A stretch of 64,000 nucleotides of DNA from Phytophthora colocasiae (lineage: Eukaryota > Oomycota > Peronosporomycetes > Peronosporales > Peronosporaceae), in the NCBI GenBank assembly GCA_018806915.1, contig JAGKQI010000098.1:3720001-3784000 (forward strand). The letters are read 5' to 3'. The number at the start of each line of letters is the position of its first letter. The stretch's first letter is position 1. The translations under genes and the position numbers were made by a program. Under the pieces are notes generated by a model that was given only the letters and a program-made list of their open reading frames with translations, ran no database searches and had not been told where the DNA came from. Positions 34,882 through 45,084 of the stretch are shown one piece after another.

Positions 34882-37181
34882 CGCCTAGATCGGAGATCGA
34901 CGAAGCCCTGATCGCGATCGCGCCACAGAAGGAACCAAGGCGTAAGATCCAGATGCCGATTCCCACCGTAGATCCAGGCGAGGAGCTATGGGTAGTAAGT
35001 TTCGACGGCTCGGCACGCGTGAAACGAGGAGGAGGCGCTTTCAGCGCGATCGTGTGGAGTTTGCCGGAGTGGAAAGTGACCAAAGCTAGATCAGACTATG
35101 CGGAGAGTCTTACTGTCAATGAAGCGGAATACCGTGGGCTCTTGCTAGGTCTTGGCATGATCGCACAGTTAGAACGCCGCCGTTTGGTCATTTGTGGCGA
35201 TTCGAACCTAGTGATCCGACAAGTCCGGGGCGAGATCGACTGCAAGGCGCCAGGATTGACGTTACTGAAACAGAAGGTGCTAGATCACTTGCGGAATTGG
35301 GGAGGTCATGAGCTAGTCCATGTGAAGAGAGACTGGAATGGGAGCGCAGACAGCTTGGCGAGCGCCGCGCTGCAGCGAGGAAGCGGGATCGAGGTCCACG
35401 ATGAAGCAGATCGGTGCGATCTGGTCACCCTGAATCGGCTTGATGAGGTGTTGATCCCTCGAGTTGAAGATCGAACGGTGCAAGTGTCGGCCGTAGCCAC
35501 GGGTGCAGCCCGAGCACGACCCGATGCCGCCGTCCTGCGAGAGGAACTGATCCGGGAGATGCGAGTGGATCGGATCAGGCGAGCCCAGGACGAGGAGGTC
35601 TGGATCGCCGGACTAAAGAAGTGCCTGGCTGGGCAGATCGCGGATCTTACTCGAGCCGAGGCTGGATCCTACGCCAAGATCGCTTCCGAGTACGAGGTAG
35701 ATGAACAGGATCTGTTGTTTTATTGCCCACCAGGGCCGAGATCAAGAGGTGATCGCGACCGTCTGATGAGACTCGTGGTTCCAGAAACGCTACAGCAGGA
35801 TGTCCTCCACCACTACCATACGACTCTGGAAGGGGGACATCAAGGGATCGGACGCACTTATCAGCGGATCCGAGATCATTTCCACTGGAGGGGATTATAT
35901 CGGAGTGTGCAGCGATACGTAGGCGAGTGTGTAGACTGTGAGACCGGAAAGGGGAGACCCACGATCCGAGGCGAGTCACCTGGGAATCTGCAAGCTACAT
36001 ACCCATTCCAGATCATAGCGATGGATCACATACCCTCTCTGCCCAGATCCAACAAAGGCAATACTGAACTGCTGATCTGGGTGGATCTGTTCACGGGATA
36101 TGTGATCGCAAAGGCTAGTTCCTCCCGATCGGCCCAGACCGTCGCGGAATCTTATGAAGAATGCGTGTTCCGCAGATTTGGCGCTAGCGAGATGATCAGG
36201 CACGATCGAGAGCCGGGCTTCATGTCCGACTTCTTCAGATCGTTTAATAGGATCCTGGGGCAACGACAACGGGCGACGATGGCCTACCGACCACAGGCCA
36301 ATGGGACTGCGGAACGGATGGTGCAAACGGCCACTAGGGCAATCAAGATGTATGTTCAAGATCTCGATCAAAAGGACTGGGATGAATATGCGGAGAGATT
36401 GACTTTCGCCATTAACACGGCTCACGATCGGGTCCGGGGAGATACCCCTCACTATCTGGTACACGGATGGGACCCGAGATCGACGTTGGAAGCGACGATC
36501 CCGATCGGGTCGACCAGGCGCCATGACCGCGGTCCAAGACGATGGAGATATCGCGTTCAGAGATACTACCAGCAGTCGAGAGAACAGGTCAACGCTAGGC
36601 TGCGAGAGGCGATTGCGGACCGAGCTGATCGACACAATGAGGACGTCGATCCGCATCAGATCGAAGCTGGATCACGTGTTTGGCTATACCTAGATCGTGT
36701 GAAGGAAGGGTATGCACGTAAACTCGCTCACCTCTGGCACGGCCCGTTCCGTGTTGCAGAGAAGCTCAATGAATTCACGATCAAGCTGGAGATCGCGGGA
36801 TCTGATTACCATATCTTCCCGGTGGTCCATGTTTCTAAGCTAAAGCTGGTACGGAATTTCCCGGATCGACCGCGGATCGAGTTGACGGTGGATGAAGCAG
36901 ATCGGCTCGATTTCGATGAGATCCTCCTTCCGGAAGACAGTTGGGTCCCGGATCTGGATACCGATGAGTACGAAGTTGAACGGATCTCGGACATGCGAAG
37001 TGGGAAACGAACTCGCTACGGCCGGATCTATCGCGAATTTCTAGTGCACTGGGTCGGTTATGATGAGCCAACGTGGGTCGACGAAGCTGATCTTAACTGT
37101 GGGGCCATACTGAGCGCGTTCCTACGTGACCACGCTAATCGGAACCGATTCGGCGTGATGCAGTCACATGAAGAGGTGTAA
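34882..37181 (+). CDS. G1 archaeal-type RNase H, integrase and chromodomain
   Basis: Open from ~34882 (before the first Met at 34953) to the stop at 37181. Second RNase H at ~34990-35370: VVSFDGSA, NEAEYRGLLLG, VICGDSNLVI and KRDWNGSAD supply the D-E-D-D residues of an active enzyme. Integrase: HHCC finger with YHTTLEGGHQGIGRTY and YVGECVDCETGKG; core Asp in [11 protein letters not shown], Asp in RHDREPGFMSDFF, Glu in ANGTAERMVQ. A GPF motif (HGPFRVAEKL) closes the integrase. The C-terminal chromodomain (YREFLVHWVGYDEPTWVDEADL) is the module thought to read histone marks and steer insertion. The link to RT is lost by a frameshift near 34880. Confidence 0.9.
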
Positions 37182-37525
37182 GGAGAGTCAGGCGAGGTGA
37201 CAGGGTTGCCTCGCCGTGATCGAGGAAGCTGATGTGGAGGAGAATCCAGATCAGAGCGAGAGTTTTACATTTGTGTATGTGCATGTACGTAGGGAATTTG
37301 ACGCTGGAAGATGGTGATCCGGGATGTCGAGATGGAGATGAAAGGGATCACATTCTCAAAATGATGGAGTACGATGGAATGACTGTGGGAATGGAGAATA
37401 CGAGAATTACGAGTGGAGATTATGGGAGTTACGAATGGAGATGGAAGAATGCAGAACGGCCCTGGATGGGGTTCCGAATCCGGGCTCGGGGGGAAGCCTC
37501 GAGCAGGTGATCGAAGTGGCACGAT
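37182..37525. other. Non-coding gap after G1 pol
   Basis: 344 bp between the pol stop and the end of the antisense frame. Purine-rich plus strand (GGAGATGGAAGAATG-like runs); no gene or repeat seen. Confidence 0.5.
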
Positions 37526-40320
37526 TTACGGAGAAGCGGGAGGAGGATTGAACTTGCCGATAAGTCGGGGAATCCTGGTAGCGGGATGGTTGACCGGGTC
37601 TTGCCGATACTGGTTACGCCACGGATCCGCCTCGTCACACTCCTCCAGAGCCTCGATCAGGTTCGCCGGCTCTGGGACGTTCGCGTTGGGATCCGCCAGG
37701 TTGGCACGCCGAGAGACCACGCCGGGATACCAACGAACCACATCCACCGACGGAATGGGGAGGTGAAGGAAGAACGGATCCAGCAGGATGTCGAGATCGA
37801 ACCACTGATCGCGCATTATGGCGGGGAAGGAGGCGAGGAATCGGCGCCAAGCAGACCCAGCCCGACTCCGCCGGGCCTTGCGAGCAACGTAATACCGCTG
37901 CAGTTCAAGATCCGCATCCTGCATGGCAGAGGTGATCTCGAGGTTGTGGGTGGCCTCCCAAAATGCTTGACGGTGCCGTTCCTCCAGAACGCGATAGGTG
38001 GCGGCCACGGCCGCGAGGGGTGTTCCCTCCCTCTCATGCAGATCGAGGTCGAACGTAAGGGGACCCGGGTTCGCGAAGTCGTTCCACGGCTCCAGAGCCA
38101 GCAGATCAAGCACGTTCACGCCCGTGATCAACTCGTGGAGGTATTCGGTGCGGGGGGTCGGTGCAGGCCCAGCCTGTATCTGGGAAGGGAACAGCCAACC
38201 CGAAGGGATCAACAACCGTTTGCCCAGAGAACTGGCGATCAGACCCACGATCGAATACTGCCCGATCACCTGCGGATCCCACGGCACGATGTCAGCAGCC
38301 GCGAAGGTACGCTGCCGATCGTACCCAGGAATGAAAGAGGCGACCGGGAACAGGGGTGGTCGGAGCCCGGGGGGCGAGGAACCGCCGGAAGGAGGTGGCG
38401 GCGGTGACGGGGAACCCGGAGGTGATCCTGGAGACGGCGGGCCTGATCCATCTGGAGATGGGCTTGAGCCGTCCGGAGACCCCGATCCACGGGTGCCAGA
38501 AGGTCCGGATCTCGGAACCTGACCAGACTCGCGCCGGTGCGTCGAGATAGATCGTTGGCGGCTCATGTGTAAAATATCATCATCCTCGGAGTCCTCCGCC
38601 TCGTTGGAGCGTTCCGATTCGGCTTCAGAACTAGTTCCATTGCTGGGTTCTGGACTTCCGTCCTCTTCGGACGGCGACGAGAATGGGTGCTGGGGATCGT
38701 AGTCGGAGTCTTCCTCGTCCTCATCCGGCGAACCACCCTCGGCGGGAAGTGATCCGGACTGATCCGTAGGCGCTGGGGTCGGATCAGGGGCTGGAGTGTC
38801 GGTTTCCTCCCCTCCGGCTTGCCCAGAAGCTTGATCCGCCAACAGATCCAGCGGACTCGCCGTTGATCCTGCCGGGGTCGGGACCACCGTGGGTGTGACA
38901 GGCTGGGTTGACCCGGGAGCTTCGGTAGCTGCAGGTTTTAGATCACGGGGAGCTGAGGTGCTCCGAGCCGGACGCTTGCGTGAGGAAGGAGGAACGGCCG
39001 GGAAGCGGAGGCGCTTCGAGATCTTTTGGTGGCACGAGCCGCCCGTCGATCCGCGATCCACGAGGACAACCGAGCAGAGGAATCCTCGGCGTGGTGCAGC
39101 TGTTGCTCGGCTTCGGCATAATCAGCGTCCAGCTCTTGGTGAGCCTGTCGAAGCTCCGCGTTCTGTCGCTGGAGTTGGTCGAGCTCCTGTGTCGCCGCAT
39201 CCCGGGCGGAACGAGCCACGTCAAGGTCTGCGAGGGCAGACAAACGATCTTGGGTGGCATCGTCCAGGTCGACCTGGATTCGATCACGGTCTGCCGTTAC
39301 TCGATTGAGATCTTGCATTGCCTGATCCCGGTCGAGGCGGGCCTGATCCAGGTCTGCGACGGCCTGATCCCGCTCGGCAATGGCGGCACGATGCTGGACG
39401 GAGAGCTGGTCCCGATCGTGCTGGATTATTTCCAGATTTCCCAAGGCGTCTGCCAGATCTTGCTCCAGGCTGGATACGGCGGCGGCATCGGCGGTTGCAC
39501 CCAGAGGCGGAGCGCGAGAATCCGGGGCGGATACGTCCTCCAAGGCGAGGTGTGCCCGAGCCAGTTCAACCTGGTGATCCTCTGCCTCGCGTTCCAGATA
39601 CGCGACTTCGGCTCGAGCGGCGAGCAACTCCGCTTGGGTCCGCGTTAACTCCAACCTTAACCGAGCTTCCTCTGCCGTCGGGCGAGTCTGATCAGCAGGC
39701 ATGGCCATAGCCGCTTGTGGGCCTTGGGAGGAATCGTTCCTCTGCCAGCGCTCAAGGCTACGCTGAGTGAGGGTCAGGTCATGACGCACGGCGGCGAGCT
39801 CCCGTTCGCGATCCTGAAGCTCATCCCGGAGTTCAATCTCCGTCTCCCCGGCTATGCGAAGTTCGGCCAGCCGGAAGTCGAGATCCTCGAGCGCAGAGTC
39901 TAGCCGCGTCTGGATCCGGGCCAGTCGCTGCTCAGACTCCCGTCGTTCGGCGTCGTGCTGGGCCCGCTGATCCTGCAAGGCGGCGATCGCGTCCCCACCG
40001 ATAGCATCTCCGGTTCCCGATCGCAGATGAACGATTTCGGCGTTCAGCCGCAAAATCTCCTCCGCTTGGTCGTCCCGGAAGCGCTCCATATCCTCCATGT
40101 CGGATCGCAACCGGCGAACGGTGTCGTCCAGGTGGTCCCGATCGCGGCTCAAGGTCTCGCGCATCCGTTGGCTATGGGCCAGCCTCGCTTGCAAGGTGAC
40201 CAGCTCAGGGTTTACCCCGGGGGTTGAGAAGCGGGAGGCCGTGGATCGGACGGATCGGAGCGAGTGCTCGCTCGAGGGCGTCCTCGGCGTCAAGGGGGGC
40301 GAGGAAGGCGGATCGGACAT
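37526..40320 (-). CDS. G1 antisense protein: coiled coil, acidic linker, globular C-terminus
   Basis: Opposite strand to gag-pol. ATG at 40320; 40320-38938 encodes ~460 residues, mostly a long coiled coil rich in E, R, D, Q and L (RSDMEDMERFRDDQAEEILRL). 39061-37526 is open in the -1 frame over a 124-nt overlap and starts only with GTG, so it is probably the continuation after one frameshift. It gives an S/P/D/E-rich disordered part, then a ~270-residue globular region (FIPGYDRQRTFAAADIVPW, LQRYYVARKARR) with many W, Y and L. Total ~930 residues. I recognise no family; no signal peptide or membrane span, which argues against an envelope protein. Extra, sometimes antisense, ORFs are known in plant Tat-lineage Gypsy elements. 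Confidence 0.6.
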
Positions 40321-40410
40321 TTCGAGAAAGTGGTGGCGCTTGAACGACTTGTGTTCCAGGTGGTGAATGTGGAAATAAACCCGAAGTGAGCTGCGGCAGC
40401 TCAACTTACG

Positions 40411-40423
40411 TGCTGGGGGCGGA
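40411..40423 (+). promoter_or_regulatory. G1 polypurine tract
   Basis: TGCTGGGGGCGGA directly before the 3' LTR (TGTACG). Weak match, chosen for position. Confidence 0.5.
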
Positions 40424-41832
40424 TGTACGAAAATTTTTCCCGGAGAGGCGATGTCAGCCACGAACCCGAATAGAGTCGGAACGAGCGACAGGGGGGACCT
40501 GTGATCGCCAGATCTGGGTCGAATCAGACGAAGGCACGATGGGTCCCGCCGGGAACAGGCAATGGAGACACCGGCGAAGAAGCAGGTGGAGCGGTGTTCG
40601 TGGGTGATCCGAATCCTGCCGTGGTGTTCGTGGGTGATCCGAATCCTGCCGGAGGAAGAATGGGGAAATCAAGGATGTTCTCGCGCGATCAACGATGACG
40701 GGTCCCCAAGTGAGCATGATCAGCTTACCCTGGCGCCCCGAAGCCTCTAACAGCACGATCCAACTTCCCCGGGCGGCGACGAAGCGAGATCACGCAAGAT
40801 CGCGCAATGATCCTCTCCCGTATAAGTACGAGATCAGCTCCGGATCAAGGTCAACCCCAGGCGCGGCGCAGACTCTTCTTGTGGCCTGATCCGGATTCTA
40901 TGAAGGATCACCAAGCGGGATCAGGCAGTGATCAAGTCCCGATTAAGTACGAGATCAAGCTCCGGTTAAGTGCGAGATCAAGTCCCGATTAAGTACGAGA
41001 TCAAGCTCCGGTTAAGTGCGAGATCAAGCTTCGGTTAAGTGCGAGATCAAGCTTCGGTTAAGTACGAGATCAAGCTTCGGCTAAGTACGGAATCGGCTCA
41101 AGATCAGGGTTAGGGGTACCAAGCTAGGGATCAGCTATGTAGCCAGTGTCATGTGATCGTAGGATAGTAAATCAGGATGGGATTAGTAGGCATAGGAATA
41201 ACCATAAACAGAATCGAATTTGCCCTGAACCACTCAAGTGTCTTCGCTACGCTTGGAACCGGGAACTACATTGGCCCTACAAGCGTCAGGAAGGTAAGGA
41301 TACGTGACCTAGTATAGCGGTTAAGTCTGGATAATATATTGGCCAGCTTTGCCCTATCTAGTGAACTATCCTTTAAGTGCATACATCGGATCGGAAGGAA
41401 TTGGTTGTTTAGCCTAAGGATCCCGTCGAATCTCGCCCCCTCAAGACCCCCGCTATCGGAAGCGGAAAACAACGGAAAGGAAGGGACCGAATCCCGAACA
41501 TTGGACTATTGGAAGACCTGGATCAAGAACCAGGCACCCGGATCAAGGCTCGAGAACTCGCCTACGACCGGGATCAAGTACCCCGAGGTGGAGTGAAGAA
41601 CTTCCACGCCGCCTCAAACCCCTGCGTCACCCAAAACCTTCTTCTCGTCCCAAGACATCTTCAGAAGTTACCTGGAAGAGCGTAACCCGCCTACCGACGG
41701 GTACACAAGGTGAACACTACACGCAACAAGATCACGGATCCTCGGGGGACCCCCTCCGTTAGTCGGTGTCTGGGCGCAAGTGGCGGTCGCGATCGGCCTC
41801 AACCGGATTTTGGCCAGATCCGCTCCACCACA
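40424..41832 (+). repeat. G1 3' LTR
   Basis: 1409 bp ending CACCACA. Starts TGTACGAAAA, lacking the 10 bases after TGT that the 5' LTR has. Only isolated substitutions otherwise (for example near 41633). Confidence 0.92.
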
Positions 41833-41836
41833 GAGC
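41833..41836. repeat. Target site duplication of G1 (right)
   Basis: GAGC, matching 27825-27828. Confidence 0.85.
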
Positions 41837-42191
41837 TTTGGCGATTCATGAACCCACCTCTGCTAGGAAGCAGAAGTGCTATTGGCGCGAGCATCGAGCC
41901 GAGTCGGCTATGATGCTGGAAGTCGGCGTGTCCGAGTTAGTGGACAGCACCGAGTGCGAGGACCGCAGTCCTGTTGAGCGCGTAGCGCTGGTTGGCAGTG
42001 AGTCAACGTGTGGGCAAATCCCACGTAATTCCTTTGGGGCGGCACGTACTCCGCTGAGCGATACAGGTCGTAAACCAAGTAGATCGCTGATCGCTGAATG
42101 TCTCTGACACTGGCCCAACTACGGTCATTGATTGTGCAGCGACACGTACTCCGCTGAGTGACATCGGTCATCGACCGAGTGGATCGCTGAG
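41837..42191 (+). pseudogene. G2a protease C-terminal linker, truncated by G3 LTR
   Basis: Resumes the G2a protease frame (LAIHEPTSARKQK, SAMMLEVGVSELVDSTE) as in G2b at 45535 onward, then follows the Ser/Arg-rich linker with several deletions relative to G2b and stops at 42191 where a G3 LTR starts. RT and everything after are absent. Confidence 0.82.
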
Positions 42192-42296
42192 TGTAATGGG
42201 TCTGCTTAGACCTATTAGGTGGCGTACACGTGCGCTTACGTGTATGAGGAAGCGTGCAATTAGAATAGACTTAATTTAAGTATACTTATTTAAATA

Positions 42297-43216
42297 CCGA
42301 CTTCCTCTGTTTATAACGGTCACCCGTGTACATGGTACACCGTACCACCATGAACATGTATGTACAGATGGCTACAGAATTAAAGTTTAAAAAAAAGCAT
42401 AAAATTAAAAAAAAACTGTTATGTATCCATATCGTCTCCGATCCATACAGCACACACTGGCGCTCAAGGACTCGAAGGAGGTCAATAAGATCGGCTGCTA
42501 CCATGTCGCTCTCACTAACCAACTCACCAAAGCATTTCTTGTACCCTTTCGCTATCACCTCGATCGAGAGACTGTCCCAAGCCTCTCGTATCCATCTTGC
42601 CATAGTAGCTCGATCTGGTGAACACTGTCAGAGATTGCAGTGGTGTCGATCTCCGCTGTTTTACAGTGTCAAGTGTGACCTGAAATGATGCTACCATTAG
42701 GTGGATTGACTCACGTCTATACTGAGACTAGTACTAGCATAGTCTAAGCTAGAGGGGGTTTTTTCCGCAAGGTTTCCTCCTCAATCCCAATCTTTCCATG
42801 GACATCCTGTTGTTCTCGTGTCTTGCTCTGCTCTACCATCAACTCCAAGTCTGCTACAGCACCCATTCTACTGCGTGTGTGCCCTCAAACACGGAGAACC
42901 TGGGGACATGAGCTCGGAGTTGTTCGCTCAGATTCACGATCCAACACGCACGCAATCTGAAAAAGTGATCCCACAACAGCAGTATTGGGTTCTTCATGTC
43001 TTCCCCACCGCATTTATCACGGCAAGTTTGTCTCCTGCCGCTCGTCGTTTGCCGCGCATTATCAACTTGAAATGACTGGTCAGTGTCAAAAACGCGGTAC
43101 CGTTGTGATTCGGTTTTGTACGACCGTTATAAGCAGAGGAAATTCACTATTCTCTTTCTTGATTGTGATTGGCTGACCGTTATATGCAGGTGACCGGTAT
43201 AAACAGAGGAAGTCGG
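42297..43216 (-). mobile_element. Internally deleted pogo-like DNA transposon
   Basis: 920 bp flanked by TA (42295-42296 and 43217-43218); the empty site in the G3 LTR at ~60523 has one TA. Inverted ends CCGACTTCCTCTGTTTATA with one mismatch over ~28 bp, and the TTATAACGGTCACC-type end found in pogo/Tigger-like elements. Extra GACCGTTATA-type repeats lie just inside the right end. Only N- and C-terminal scraps of transposase remain, on the minus strand. Confidence 0.82.
42430..42603 (-). pseudogene. C-terminal fragment of pogo-like transposase
   Basis: Minus-strand frame with ARWIREAWDSLSIEVIAKGY, the conserved end of DDE_1/pogo transposases (AWD..S...I..GF.KC), then an acidic tail. The catalytic core is deleted. 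A possible N-terminal scrap (AGDKLAVINAVGK) lies near 43040. Confidence 0.65.
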
Positions 43217-43555
43217 TAAGTATAATTAAATCAAATATAACTAAATTAAACTGCAAAATACCGTAAAATGAGAACTGTTATTGAATTTGGCATAAGCCAA
43301 TTATGGACCTCCTAAAACTGTTTATTATCTATTTCTAAAGGGTCTGCCGACGTGTGGTTGGCAGAAACTCTGCTCTGTGATTGGTCGAAATCCGTTACTT
43401 TCTACCAATAATATGCACAAATGCACACGAACCACCCAATAATGTGGTTCGCCATGTAGCCATTGGTGTGTACAGCACACCAAGGTCTGAGGCCCGTTTC
43501 CAGCCTCTAACAATTATCCTAACTGTTAGAGTTACAAGTGGTACAACCACTTGTA

Positions 43556-43596
43556 CGTGTAACCCCGTTACACCATCCCCGTAACGGGGTTACACG
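43556..43596. repeat. Head-to-head LTR palindrome
   Basis: Perfect 16-bp inverted arms (CGTGTAACCCCGTTAC at 43556-43571 and its complement at 43581-43596) with a 9-nt spacer, formed where the minus-strand G3 LTR meets the plus-strand G2 LTR. Both LTR families start TGTAACGGGGTTACACG. Confidence 0.9.
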
Positions 43597-43991
43597 GCGC
43601 TGTGCGCTATGGCTACATTAGTGTGGCAGACATAGGCCGGAGGCACAAGTCACAGATCTGTGTACGACACATCGTGTTTCGCACACGTCACATATGTAGC
43701 CATTTGTTGGCAGTTAGCTCAGAGCCACACGTTACATTTGATTAGGATTTAGTATGTTAGATACTAAATCCGTTACATTTAGGATTAGGGCAATAAAGTC
43801 AATAAAAATCAGTTTGCATTTTACATAATTAGTGTTAGTTCCTTTATTATAGGGAAACTGATTGTGTGGGTCCCGTATTTAGTGGGCTACTCGGTTCTTG
43901 TATAGAACCGAAGGCTAGTGCCTTGTAAGCAGGACTCTACGAGTCAACTAAACTTCCTCTGTACCGTGCACACCTACGCAGCCCCGCTGCA
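43580..43991 (+). repeat. G2b 5' LTR
   Basis: 412 bp, (T)GTAACGGGGTTACACGG...CCCCGCTGCA; the first base is C here. Confidence 0.92.
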
Positions 43992-43993
43992 TC

Positions 43994-44004
43994 TGGTAGC
44001 ACTT
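43994..44004 (+). promoter_or_regulatory. G2b primer binding site
   Basis: TGGTAGCACTT two bases after the LTR, the same 11 nt as in G3. Implies a tRNA ending AAGTGCTACCA. Confidence 0.65.
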
Positions 44005-44048
44005 GTAGTCAATCCAACTCCTGAGTTGAAGACTGATTCTCTGTGAGA

Positions 44049-44501
44049 ATGGAGCCAGAAGCATACGCTCACTTGACTCCGAGTCAGCAGGACACGCTTA
44101 ACAAGCTTACGTCCTTGCTGGGCCCTAAAGATATGGCGCACCTTGCGTCTCAAGGGCCGAAGACCGTCAACGCGCGCCTGGAGGCATTTGCCTCGTACAA
44201 GAACGCTCTCGTTGAGCACATTCAGCGGAATGTAAAGGGGGTTACCCCTGCTCCGAGAGCTAAGCCCGTCACGCTCAGCGTGAAGACCTTCCACGGGAAT
44301 GAGGGGGAAAACCTCCTGTTGTGGACCCGAGAGGTCGAAATGGCCATGGGGGCCGCCATGCTCCAGTTGGAGGGGCAACGCGTGGCGTTCGCCTTCTCTA
44401 AGCTCGAAGGGCGAGCACGAGAATGGGCCTTGACGTCGGGGACGTCGGTAGAAACGGCCTTCCCCACTTGGGGTGCAACAACTCAACAACAATTTAAATA
44501 G
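44049..44501 (+). pseudogene. G2b Gag, N-terminal half
   Basis: ATG at 44049 ([20 protein letters not shown]). First half of the retrotransposon Gag domain ([29 protein letters not shown]). It stops at 44499-44501; the second half continues from 44525 in another frame. The same break is in G2a, so it was inherited rather than a local sequencing error. Confidence 0.85.
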
Positions 44502-45046
44502 AGCTAAAGGCCAAGCTCACGCAAGTGTTTGCTCCGCCTAACCAGGCGTATCGCGTGCGGTCACGCTTCCTTGCTTGCCGACAGGGCAAGAAGGATCTGG
44601 TGGACTATGTCCAAGAGCTGCGCACGCTCATTGCCGGCATGGCTGCCGATCCTCTACCTGAGGTGGTCACCGTGACCATCTTCATGGAAGGTTTGCGAGC
44701 TGGCGTGGCCAGGACGGAGGCGTTCCGTCAGAATCCTCGCAGCTTCGAGAACGCTGTCAGCGTGGCATTGAATGCTGAACACAACTTTAAGTTGTCGAGG
44801 GTCGGTGCTAACAGCACAGGGTCCGGGGGACCCGAGCCCATGGATCTCAGCTATGCTGAAGATGAAGTAGCCGAGCTACGAGCTGCGGTGCAGCGTATGA
44901 GCACCCGCCGGTGCTACACGTGTGGTAGTCCCACACATTTGAGGCCCAACTTCCCTCTGCGCAAAGAGCGCGCCGGCCAGAATGGCCGCAACCCTGCCGC
45001 GGGTCCCGCTTTGGGCTCTGCCCAGGGAAACGACGGCTCCCAGTAG
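44502..45046 (+). pseudogene. G2b Gag, C-terminal half; zinc knuckle lacks its last Cys
   Basis: Reads VFAPPNQAYRVRSRFLACRQ, then a long acidic helix-like linker (AEDEVAELRAAVQRM) and CYTCGSPTHLRPNFPL. In the CX2CX4HX4C pattern the final Cys is Phe (TTC for TGC), in both G2 copies. The stop at 45046 lies 38 nt before the protease frame. Confidence 0.85.
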
Positions 45047-45084
45047 ACGCGGGGCGGTCTACTGGGGAAGAACTGGGTTCTGCA

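Larger units (their letters stand above)
27829..41832 (+). mobile_element. G1: 14-kb Ty3/Gypsy element, dual RNase H and chromodomain
   Basis: 14004 bp with LTRs of 1418 and 1409 bp, a 4-bp GAGC duplication, a tRNA-type primer binding site and a purine tract. Internal order: gag with three zinc knuckles, protease, RT, a decayed Gypsy RNase H, a second archaeal-type RNase H, integrase, chromodomain, then ~3 kb with a long antisense frame. Dual-RNase H Gypsy elements are known from plants (Tat lineage) and have been reported from oomycetes. The LTRs differ by a 10-bp indel, a 1-bp indel and very few substitutions, so the insertion is recent, yet gag and pol contain several one-base frame breaks. 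The sequence is unusually rich in GATC. Confidence 0.93.
25246..42191 (+). mobile_element. G2 Gypsy relic (G2a), split by two nested elements
   Basis: Pieces 25246-25706, 26756-27828 and 41837-42191 join into one stretch matching 43915-45955 of the complete G2b element. It keeps ~25 bp of LTR (GGTTCTTGTATAGAACCG), gag, and the protease with its linker. It is cut at 42191 by a G3 LTR. Nested inside: a Tc1/mariner-like element and the 14-kb G1 element. Confidence 0.88.
42192..43572 (-). repeat. G3 LTR, minus strand, interrupted by pogo-like element
   Basis: Without the 922 bp of transposon plus TA it is 459 bp, the size of the LTR at 61378-61836. On the minus strand it runs TGTAACGGGG...CCATTACA. 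The bases before it on that strand (GGGATGG at 43573-43579) look like a polypurine tract, so it is probably the 3' LTR of the minus-strand G3-R element, now separated from it by G2b. The flanks (CTGAG left of 42192, GGAAG right of 60874) do not match, so the assignment is not proved. Confidence 0.8.

Noticed and set aside
37526..40320. Envelope gene of a retrovirus-like Gypsy
   Set aside because: Wrong strand, no signal peptide, no membrane span, no cleavage motif; mainly coiled coil and disordered sequence.
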